64,000 nucleotides of DNA from Limnoperna fortunei. Its lineage: Eukaryota; Mollusca; Bivalvia; Mytilida; Modiolidae. The notes beneath the pieces are model-generated. The model did not search any database. It was not told the DNA's origin and worked only from the letters and a program-made list of their open reading frames with translations. A program made the translations under genes and the position numbers. The stretch covers positions 26,067,956-26,131,955 of the forward strand of contig OX104122.1 of assembly GCA_944474755.1 (NCBI GenBank), written 5' to 3'. This document shows positions 35,039-47,200 of this stretch, one piece after another; positions within the stretch are counted from its first letter, which is position 1; every line of letters starts with the position of its first letter.

Positions 35039-35202
35039 GTAGAGTCTTTTATGATTTGTTAGAATTGCACTCAGCTTGTCTATGTTTCAAACTTTCATTG
35101 GCAATGCTAGGGACGCAAAATGAAATTGTAAAAGTCTTGCAAAACTTAAATATAACACCTCATTTGAAAGTGGAATTTCGTGACTTTTAGTTACATTTAA
35201 AA

Positions 35203-35285
<83 letters not shown>

Positions 35286-38200
35286 AATTTACATTTTATT
35301 CTTTTCAAAATATTGTCACAAAAAAACTGTTTCCACAAAATAATTACAGTCGAGTAACCGGTTATCGCCCGTCCGGTGATTCTGCGCATGTTAGGTATCT
35401 TCCAACTTCAGTATTTTTTTTGGATACAGGTCAATTGGTCCCAATTCCAATTCGTCCCAAGTCAATTGGTCCCAACTTTCATTTAAAATGTTTTATTTGT
35501 GTTTAAGAGATTATTTAAGGGATTATTTCAACGAATATATAACGACTCGCCCCACTCTCGAGTCGCCCCATCACGAGTCGCCCCACATTTAATAACGAGT
35601 GGCCCCACTCAATAACGACTCGCCCCAAATATATAAAATATAAAATTTATATATTTAATACTTTATAATATAAATAAATGCATTGATTTATATAAAATTT
35701 TAAATTTTATATTAAATTTTAAATTTGGGTATATTGTACTGCTCGATGTTTGCTTATTCAAACTACACCGAGTCATTTAACAAGAGACCATAAAAACAAC
35801 CATTGTAGTTGATATGTAAAGGGGACACGCTTTAGGAAAAAACCTTACTGCATATATACTAGCATTAAAATTTGATCATTTGAATGCAAAATATCTTTTT
35901 ACTGGATTTTTATGTACATAATTTTAGTCCTTTTTTTTTAATTAAATCAATGAATTGGCACTTATTAAACGATTTTCAGGTACGAATTAAAGAATAATTT
36001 GTTCTAGTACTGCCTCCCTCTTTTTTTATTTTTTCCTTTCTTTCTCATCCTTTCTCCCTCCCCTTCTCTCCCTGTCTCCCACTACCCTGTCCGCCATCTC
36101 ATAATGACTTCTACAAAACTACGTTTTTGTTAATGTTAAAAACTTTATTATGGTAACATTCTCGTAATAAATATTAGGTTTTTACACCGTTTTAAAAGTG
36201 AAGGTACATGCTACGATAATCTTGTTCAAAAACCAGTATCTGTACAGCATATGCCAATCTCAGACAATTTGACATTAAAGACAATTAATTACTTCATTGT
36301 AATATTAACCACGTCGGTTAACTTTTCATTCTTTAAAACTGTTGTGATAATCCCATCAAAGTTAATCGCGATTGTAAACAAGCAAATATTCAATATTCAA
36401 TTATAATTATCACAATTAATTAAAGAAGTGAACACGAGTTCACTTTAATCTCAAGAGATTCACCGCCAATTAAAAAAAAGGTCTAGCAATAAAATATATG
36501 CAAATTAAAAAATTTATACTGTAAATTTAATTCAATATATTTTAAAATATTTAATTTATAAACTTATATTATATATTTTACATTTGTGGGGCGAGTTGTT
36601 ATTTAGTGGGGCGACTCGTTATTAAATGTGGGGCGACTCGTTATTAATATGGGGCGACTCGTTATTAATATGGGGCGACTCGTGATGGGGCAAGTCGTTA
36701 CGATACCATTTCAACATATTGATGTATATTTATGCTTTTGATTTTGAAATTATTATACAAATATTTGCTCTTATAGTTAACAAGCAGGGCTCACCACACT
36801 GGGCGAAGTGGGCGACAAAGTCGCCCTACTAGGACCTGAAGTCGCCCTGATGCGCCTCAAAAGCGAAGTCGAAGTCGCCCTGTCATTTCCCTCAAGTCGC
36901 CCGATGGTTCACATAAGATACTTGTAAATCTGGTCAAAATACTTCACCCTGACTACCAATTTATCAGTAAATGTGTAATTCCAATAAAAAACGGCAAACA
37001 ATATGCATATTTCAGGGGTAGACTTAAGAAACCATGACCTGTAAGCCCACAGGGCCAGCTAACTTGACAATTTACTGGCCCCTCCAGAACTTCTCTAGCC
37101 CAACTTTCTGAGAGGTCCGAGAAGATTGAGAGGATCTTACTGAAAGGGGATCATGATGGGGTTTTCCCTCAGAAAAATTGTAATAGTAACAGGGGTCACC
37201 ACACTCTAAAAAACAACATTCTCTTTGAAAGAACTGAAGTTTGAAACCAATTAAAAGTGTTTGTTTATCAAAAATATTACGATTTTTAATTATGGGCCGT
37301 TGTACATTACTTTTCTTCGTAGTTCACTTCCGGTAATTAGTCACATCCGGTAAATAAACAAATGGCGCGTAATACATTTGAAAGACGTAAATCGTTTGAA
37401 AATATGTTAAATACGCATATTGTTTGCCGTTTTTTATTGGAATTACACATTCACTGATAAATTGGTAGTCAGAGTGAAGTATTTGGACCAGATTTACAAG
37501 TATCTTATGCGAACCATCGGGCGACTTAAGGGAAATGACAGGGCGACTTCGACTTCGCTTTTGAGGCGCCTTAGGGCGACTTCAGGTCCTAGTGGGGCGA
37601 CTTTGTCGCCCACTTCGCCCAGTGTGGTGAGCCCTGAGTAATGTTCGACAAAAATAAATTTTAAAGGCCCAACTGGCCCCACAACATAAACTGGCCCGTC
37701 GGGCTGTTGTGCTTTCAAAACCGACTGGCCCAGTTAAAATATTACTGGCCACGGGCCAGCGGGCCAGCGGTTAAGTCGACCACTGTATTTAACATATTTT
37801 CAAATGATTTACGTCTTTCACATGTATTGTGCGCCATTTGTTTATTTACCGGATGTGACTAATTACCGGAAGTGAACAACGAAAAAAAGTAATGTACAAC
37901 GGCCCATAATGAAAAATCGTAATATTTTTGATAAACAAACACTTTTAATTGGTTTCAAACTTCAATTCTTTCAAAGAGTATTGTACTTTAACAATTTTCT
38001 TTGATAAGTATTTGAGCTTCACTTGAAAGAATAAAGATGTATACTAATTATTGACATCATGATAAGTTCTGTAGACGGGTGTCACATGAAGTAATTTGGA
38101 TCAGTACAACTTTGATTAATGATAAAGGTTATGTGCTTTTTGATACTGCATATCATGAATAATAGTGAAAAAGAAAGAAAAAAAAACTGAATCTAAGTGT

Positions 38201-41200
38201 TTTATGGTTTTAAAACACAAGAGAAATAATCCTGGAAATTGATGCAAATAATGAAAAATGTATGTAACTACTGCGAAATTAATTATTTGTACGGTCCCCC
38301 TGACTTCTCCCTAGTGTCTCCTGAAGTCTCCCTATCAGGGCCTGACTTCTCCCTGTTTGGCTGCCAGGGAGAAGTCACTTCTCCCTACTTTTTTAGAGTG
38401 TGGTGACCCCTGACAAGATTTGTTAAAAAAATAACAATAAACAAGTTTATGTCCTTTATTGAGATTTACAGCACTATACTATTATTTTACATATATTTGA
38501 ACCACTAATGCCTACCCATTCATTCTTGCATACATACTGTCTTTCTTACTTTTCTCACTTGGTACTTTCATACCTACTTTCACCATACAAGAATGACTTT
38601 TCACACATTCGTTCTCACACTGACAATCATATTAACTTACAGAAAACATTCAAATTATATACATGTTATTCACTCGAAACACAAAACACTTTTACACAAT
38701 CCCAACTTTATTCATAAATATATAACAATAAAAAAGCAATGCACAAAAGCACAACATATACATTCTGTTGTATTGTAAAAATCTGAAACACAAATATATT
38801 ATAAGATAGATTGATTGATTGATTGGATGTCTGCTTTACGTCCAGCGAGCAGTATTTCAGCTATATTCAGGACGGGAACAAGTTAACAAACAATAAATCA
38901 ACGGAAAATGAGGGTGGGATGGGTCACAGGGAATACAATTTTGACTGCCACTGGAAAAGTATGGAGTGTTGGGTAAGGGCTGAAAATTTAGCCTTTTGTA
39001 GCGGCTACAATGAGCCTACTCTTTTTCGAAATCTACAAAAGGGGTCTTTATCGTGCAAGGAGCGTGGCACTCTCCAAACACGTTACTCACTATGGTCCGC
39101 GGTCAGGCTTTCCGTATTATGACCTGACAACCCCCAACGAGAGGGTCTCCCCTATCCACCACCCGGGGACGCGCTAGCTGCTCTGTGGGTCGAGCACTTG
39201 GAACCCTCCCAGTATTATAAGATAGAATTTACAGACAAGCAACAAAATAATGCAATACATGTACAACAACAAACATTGGAAATTAACAATTATTATGACA
39301 ATTTTTTAGGCTGTAATTAGCAAATTCAAAGGCAATATTAAATTTGAGGTATTCAGGAAATTTATTAGCCAATGTGTGTTTGTATAATGACATTCAAAGG
39401 CAATTAATTGTACTAATAGCTCCTTGAATTTTTTAATTAAAGCTAAAACCTTATGCTTCAAAAGATATAAAAGTAATAGTTATATGCCCAAGCTGCTAAT
39501 GAAGTTAATAAGACAAAATTATTATACAATACAACTTAAAAAGAATGCACAATTATCAAATTATTTGGAATAATATTTGTCATTACTTTTATATATAAAT
39601 GTGTATATTAAATAACAAATTTGAACATATATATTATAATTTGTTTTGTATTGGGAGTTTCTTAAATTTCAATAACTTATTATTAATTGCTATACAAAAC
39701 CAAAAATTGTTCTAAAATATACTTTTTAAAAGAGTTGGGACCAATTTTAAAAGTGTTGGGACCAATTGTCCAAAAGTGGGACCAATTGGCAAAGACTTGG
39801 GACGAACTCGCTGGGACCAATTTGCATGTGGGACCAATTGACCAGACACCTTTTTTTAAAATATATATTTAATTTAACCTTCCATAGACAAATTGTTGTC
39901 TTTATATTACATGTCGCATTCTTATAAAAGAATAGGGGAACTGGTATTTAAAATGTCTTTTACATGTATTACTGAATATTTGCAAGGGTGTCCTGTGGTA
40001 AAAAGTCACACCCGTGTCTACCTCAAAACGCAAGCGGAAAGAGAGAGAAAAGTGGCATGCAAGTGAAATTTGATATACTAAATATAATATTTACAAAACC
40101 ATTGCGGAACACCGCCATGTCTCCGGAATGATTAATATACTGAAATGAGTTTCTCAACAGCCATACAATATTACCAAATAACATACAATTTCGGACGTTT
40201 AATTCTGCAGCGTTATTTGTATAAACATTTGTTTCTTAAATATCATAAAAAACGCTAACCTGAAGCACACGATCTTTAAAACTTCAATCAATCTTTAGTA
40301 TATCAATGACTGTTTGATTTCTCATATTGTAAAAAAATTAACTGTTTCATTAATGTTTAACTTTAGAATTGTTACATATAAAAATCTTTTCTTAATTCCA
40401 TCATGTATGGATTTTTTATGCACATGCGCGATATCACCGGACATACCATTGTTTACAAAAAACCAGGTCATGCTGAACAAAATGACAAAATTAAATACTT
40501 TGCAGACAAACTTAAACAAAATGGGTTGTATGTTTTAAAAATAATATATTCAAAGATAAAAACATTCAATTTGCATGATTAAATATTTTTTCTGAAACTG
40601 AAAGAATTTACAAACATTTCTTAGGTGCGCTATAACACCGGACCACTCTGTTGAAATTAATGTTTGGCTTGAATAAAATGAACTTAACCTACATAAAAAT
40701 AAACTCAAAATGCTTTAATAGGAAGTAGTTTGACAACAATTGTCTTGAACTGTCTGCAAGATTGTCATGCACGAAAGCAGTCTTTTGTGACCTTAGACCT
40801 TTCTAACACTTACTAGTATAGTAAACTAACTGATATAGTTTTAAAAAATGTTAAAAGTTACCAATTGTACATGTGAGGGTTTCAATGTTTCTTGCATTAT
40901 GGTTGGTAGAACGAATAATCATACCCTCCTTTTTTGTCTCGCTTGCGACGAATGTCGCTGGAGGCGAGACATATGTATGGGAATCCGGCGGCATAAACAC
41001 TTGATATCTTGCTTCATAAATTTGTAAGCCCAAGCCCTAGGTCCATCTAATTTGGTCCAGAGGTAGCTTATGATGAGTACTTGCCAGTCAGTCACCTGTC
41101 ACCTGACCTTGACCTCAATTTCACGGTTCAGCGACTACGTTAAAGTTTTTGGCTTACAACAGTTCCTCTGTAACTACGCATGGTAGGATGACAATATTTG

Positions 41201-44200
41201 ATGTATAGGTTGCTGATGACTAGTACATGACTGTCTGATAGGTGTCATCTGACCTTGACCTCAATTTCACGGTCCAGCGACTACGTTAAAGTTTTTGGGT
41301 TACGACAGTTCCTCTGTAACTACGCATGGTAGGATGACAATATTTGGTGTATAGGTTGCTGATGACTAGTACATGACTGTCTGGGAGGTGTCACCTGACC
41401 TTGACCTCAATTTCACGGTCCAGCTACTGCGTCAAAGTTTTTGGGTTACGGCTGTTCCCCTGTAACTATGCATGGTATGGTGACAATATTTTGTATACAG
41501 GCCGCTGCTGATATTTAAAGCTATTTACGTAATGCTTATGACAAAATTTATTTTCTTTACTGATGCGGAATGCAGGCGAGACGTTTTTCTGTGTCCACAC
41601 TTGTTTTGTTTAATCTGACAAATCACAAAACTAACTTTCGATTATAACGGCAGTAAAATTTGGCCTATATGGTTGGATGATGCATTGAGTACAAATGTGT
41701 GCGTGTGTGATCTCATCTTGACCTAAAATCGATCATTTATATTTGCCATATTGTTACAAATGCAATTTCTTTCAAAAAGATTATCAGGACATATTTCTGC
41801 ACAGTACCATCAACATTTCTGTTATTTTAAATTAAGATTTTTGTAATAAGTCAATTGGAAATTTTTCCACGTCTTTATTTATAACCTTCATTTGTTTTAG
41901 GATCCAAATGTTAGGGAAGATGAAATTGTAAAATGGATGAATGAAATGGAGGAACCAGAAAAATTGTTGTTGAACTTTGTGGAAACAAATCCAATGAATA
42001 TCAGTGGTAGGTATATTTTACAGTATACTATTTGTAGAACAGCCATGTGTTAGTTTGTTTGTCTGAATTTTGTTTAACACCACTTAAAGCTATAGGGGCC
42101 TCGGTGGCCGAGTGGTCAAGGTAGTTCGTCTACTATTGACCACGTGGTCTGTCAACACTGAGATTGCGGGTTCGATTCTCACTGCAGGCAGGGTGTACTC
42201 GACTCCAATCTTAATTGACAAGGATTGCCAGTTTTCCTACCGCAGGTCGGGGGTTTTCTCCGGGTACTCCGGCTTCCTCCCCCAATAAAAACTGGACGCC
42301 ATGATATAGCTGAAAAATTGCTGAAAGTGGCGTTAAACACCATCAAACAAACAAACAAAAACTTAAAGCTATATCATGCATATGACATACAGTTTTTATT
42401 GTGGAGAAAGTCAGGGTACCCAGAGAAAACCCCAGACCTTTGGTAGGAAAACTGGCAATCCTGACCTGTCAAGTGTTGGCAAACAGAGTTTACACGTACA
42501 TGGCACAACTGAATGAAGTAGCTGGCACTTTTCTGATCTATTTTATCAAACATTTTCATATTTACTATAAGCTTACTATGAGAAACATCAAAACTTCTCA
42601 AGTTCTACTCATTTAGTATTTGTGGTAACAACAGCCTATATAGATAATACTGAAACATTGACAAATTGAAGTTAAATTTATCTGATGCATAGATATATTA
42701 GTTTGAGCCATCATTACAAGGATTTAAAATTTTTATGCTATATGCAACAGATAAACTACAGGTTAAGTTCTAATTAGAGATATCAGACTTGTGTCCTAAT
42801 TATGTTCAAAGTGATGTTTTATTAGTTGCCGAGCTTTTAGTTCTGTACATAAGATTGAATAAAAAATTTAAAACTATTACATGTACTTAGTATGCATGTA
42901 TATGTACTTAGTATGCATGCTTAGATACTGTATAACATTTTGTATCCATCTCTGTGCCCAAATGAAAAGCCAGTGTCCCTAATCCAGAACAATATATGTG
43001 TATCTGTTCACTGATAGTGCATTCAGAAAATATGAAATATAGGTTTAAAATAGTCTGTTATTTATATAATTATATGACAACTGCCTCAAAATTACTTGTG
43101 CATATGGGAAACTATAAACATTTTGTGCTCACTTATACACCAAGTTTTGTTGAGTTATAAGAGATCCCTCAAAAAAAGCGGAATAATTTCAGCTATATCA
43201 CATTAAATTTTCGGGGTTTCATGTCAGGTAAAATTTTTTGCAAATTTAGAAACTCTGAAGGGTACACAAGGAAACTCACACACACCTATAAAATAGTCCC
43301 GAAATGGGCTTTGCACAATCAGCTAAATAAAAACAGCCTATACATTTAAGAAATTTTCTAAATAAATTTATTTATAAATTCTATATGAAACTGCATTTTA
43401 AATACAGCTTAAATATCAAAATTCCATTGAATAATAAATCCACTGTCTATGTTACAGTTTGGCGCTGCCAAATATCAAAAAAGGAACTAATTTCTTCTCC
43501 CTCTGTCAAAGTTCTTTACAGAGCTGCTGTCTTATGTTTAAGGTTTAGATTTACATGTAACTTCACAAAGAGTGAATGTTTTGTCTTGTCTGCGACGATA
43601 GTCACTGGAGGCGAGATGTGTATGGGAATCCGGTGACGGCAGCACTTGGACATCTTGCATCATATCTTTGTAAGCCTAAGCCCCAGATCAGTCAAATTTG
43701 GTCTAGTGGTAGCTTATGATGAGTACCCTGTCACCTGACCTTGACCTCAATTTCATGGTCCAGCGACTATGTTAAAGTTTTTGGGTTACGCCAGTTCCTC
43801 TATAACCATGCATGGTAGAATGACAATATTTGGTACATGTATATAGGTTGCTGATGAATAGTACATGACTGTCTTGTAGGTGTCGCCTGACCTTGACCTC
43901 AATTTCACGGTCCAGAAACTGCGTTAAAGTTTTTGGATTAAGACAGTTCCTCTGTAACTATGCATGGGAGGATGATAATATTTGGTATAAGTCGCTGGTG
44001 AAGAGTACCTGACTGTCTGGCAGGTGTCACCTGACCTTGTCTTGTAGTTCAACTGACTATGACCTCAATTTCAAGGTCCAGTGACTAAGTTATAGTTTTT
44101 GGATTATGTCTATTTCTATGTAACCTTGCATTGTATATTTTAAATGATAACAATTTAATGCTATTTATGTAATGCTTATGACGTAATTTTTTTCGTTACT

Positions 44201-47200
44201 GATGAGGAATGCAAGTGAGACATTTTTCTGTGTCCATACTTGTGTTACTACTGGATTAGTACATGCATGTTTATATTTATAACCTTGGTATATTTGCCAT
44301 TTACTTCAAACTGTAAGAACCAGTAAAGGTTAGGCCAGATAATTACTAACCTTACATGTCTTGTATACTGAGCTGTTAATATATTTTGATTGATATAGAA
44401 TGGACAAGTGATTTAAAAATGAAAGAAAAAGAGGCTTTGACAAGGTCCGATGACGTAAAGAATTTACCAGTAGAGGACACGATCTGGATGATTGATGAGT
44501 TTACAGTGTTAAAAGGTAAAGAATTTAATGCATTCTTTTGAAGTTTCATTGAGGTATGAAAGCATTGACATTTGCAGATATTTAATGAAGCACCGTACAC
44601 CTAAATTTTTAATATAACAAACTGGAAGGATACTGTATTAATATCATAATTTTAGCAAGAAAAGGTGTTCACAGTATAATCTTTATTTATCAAGAGATTC
44701 CAAGCTATGCTTAGAATTTTAATCTGTCTACCTTAGTCATTATTGTGTCAAAGTGGAGAGAAATGTGCACTTTTCATATTGTCAGTGTGAATTAAACTTG
44801 GAAATCATAACTTGTTGGTCATTTTTACCTGAGAAAAGCTAGGATTGTTGGACTGTTATTTTCCAGCATGGTCAGCCTGTTATATTGGAAATTTTTGTTG
44901 TCCAATATACATGATAACATACATGTGCATGTGCATTTATTTTCTAGTTTAAATTTAACTTGTGTTTACCTGTTTTAAAGATGATGATGGTCAAACCCAC
45001 AGAGTCCTCTGCATAATGGACACGAAAGGATTGGTCATTGGTACATTAATGGTCAACATACTTGAGGTGCCTCTTGTTAAACAGTGTAAGGATCTTGTAT
45101 GTATATGTGCACTGACACCTATGGTAGGAATTGCCAGGAGACCATCCAAGGTCACCTTCAAGGACCCATTATTTGCTGAGTAAGTGAGATATTGGTATGT
45201 TTGAATGCTGTTTAAGGCCACTTTCAGCAATTTTTCAGCTATATCATGGCATCCAGTTTTTTTATTGGGGGAGAAAGCGGATTACTTGGAGAAAACCCCC
45301 AACCTTTGGTAGGAAAACTGGCAATCATTGTCAATTAAGATTGGAGTCAAGGGCACCCTTCCCAAACTGTGATTTTGTTAGCTTGAATTTGCCTCTGAAT
45401 TTCGACAGTTTCCCCTGGAGCAAATTTCCCAAATTTTGTCAAAATATTTCCCAATTTATGACAAAAATCCCAACAGATAACCATAAGAACAGGCGATGTC
45501 TATATTATTCATGGCTTCTGTTGGAGGGCGACTCGCCATTCAATTTTGTTTCCATTTTATGAAGAAATCTTTGTATTTTTGTCACTGCATCATGTTTACG
45601 TGCCATAACAAAACAGTGTAAGCTGATTCCCTGACGTTTACCTTGTACAAACTGCACAGCGGCACAATATGACATAATAAAAATGAGTATTTCGTCAGTC
45701 ATTTTCATTTATTTATTTTAAATATGTTTGCATACTTGTAAAAGTGCATTTTACATTAAATACATACTAATTTTATAGAATTCACAGTGTTGTAATTTTT
45801 AACTAAATTACATGTACTTCATTTATAATTCTAAATCATTTATTTTATTGAACAATTTTGCTGCAGTTGATTCTTCTTTTGTAATGTATTTTTTCTGATC
45901 TTTCATCCATACAATTCCTCAATAATTTAAACTGCTCAAAATAAATCCATGAAATTCCAAGCATCTTGATAATATAAAATCAAACAAAATGGAAGTTTCT
46001 TCAGTCATCCGATGTTTGAACATCTCACACAAGTCAAATAAATATATCTAACAAAAGATCAGTTTCGTTATTTTATTCAATGACTGCGTACTGTTGTCTT
46101 TTTAGTGTAAAACCTTTACTTATTCCCCAATTTCGGGAAAACATCGATGAATTTTCCCAATTGAAAAGGAGGGGGCTGCCAAAGCTGGACTCAAATCTGC
46201 AACCTCGGTGTTGACAGACCAGTTAAATAGTAGACGAACTACCTTGACCCATTGGCCACCCAGTAATATTAATGAAGTTCATGTATATCCTAAAATATCC
46301 TAAAAATATCCTAAAATATATCAGCCATAGTGACTAGTTATCTAATCTACAAAATTGTGTGATTATTTATACCACAGTAAAACCTAGAAAGGTTCAGAAT
46401 ATATAAATAAAATGATATTTTCTTATATTTTATTTTAGACCTTGTAACTCCTCAGGCTTTATCCATTTAAGAGCATTACAGACTTAACACATTGGCAGCC
46501 TTCCATCTTTATTTTCCTAAGTTGATGACAAGTTCCAATATCCTAAATAGCCAACTGATAAATAACTATAAACTTCATAAAGCCAATACAAAATCAGGAT
46601 AATTCTTTTTCTCATCAAGTCTGTATTTAATTACGATAAAGGCATTGATTAGTAAATTATTTATGGCTGTTTTGTTTTTATTTTGAACTTCTTATAAAAT
46701 GTTCTGGAAACCTTTAACTTTTTATTTTAAAATTCTAATGCAATATTTGATGTAACGTCAATTCTAATTTCATGGCATCAATTTCATGATTGATGCCGTC
46801 AGAAGTTAACACCATCTTGTTATCTCGGGTAAATTAAAAATTCCCATTTTATTCAGTTCATTTAGTTTTTAATTGCCATATCATTAGAATGGAAGTAACC
46901 GTTATGTATTTGGTGATTTGATGGTTGGAAATATCGTTTCGCAAGTAAACTCAAGTTCTGACGATCAAATCACCAATTGATGCCGACAAATCTTCAAATA
47001 CAGTTAGTTATCTCCGAATTTATTGTCTGCCTACATGTACAGTATATGACATGAAGTGGTAATGGCAGTCTTCTAATAATTTCAGATCATCAGAAAAGCT
47101 TAAATAGAAAGCATAGTGTACTTGCCATAAAAATAAATTCCTTATCACACTATTTGTTTCTGCACAATTTTTGCAGCCTTAATGGACAGGGTAAGGACTT

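Larger units (their letters stand above)
35429..39844. mobile_element. Inverted-repeat element with GGGACCAATTG arrays at both ends
   Basis: The left end, 35429-35475, has three units of the type CAATTGGTCCCAA. The right end, about 39733-39844, has six to seven inverted units (GGGACCAATTGNC, TTGGGACGAACTCG). The pair flanks 4.3 kb that contains other inverted-repeat elements. It is either one large element later invaded by others or two unrelated solo ends; the former is favoured because the arrays are inverted. Confidence 0.5.

Noticed and set aside
37420..37718. Overlapping open frames with Arg, Leu and Ser richness
   Set aside because: They come from the GC-rich repeats in the arm of inverted-repeat element C.
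38823..39122. 99-codon plus-strand open frame
   Set aside because: It lies wholly within a GC-rich SINE-like element on the opposite strand, and no protein family is recognised.
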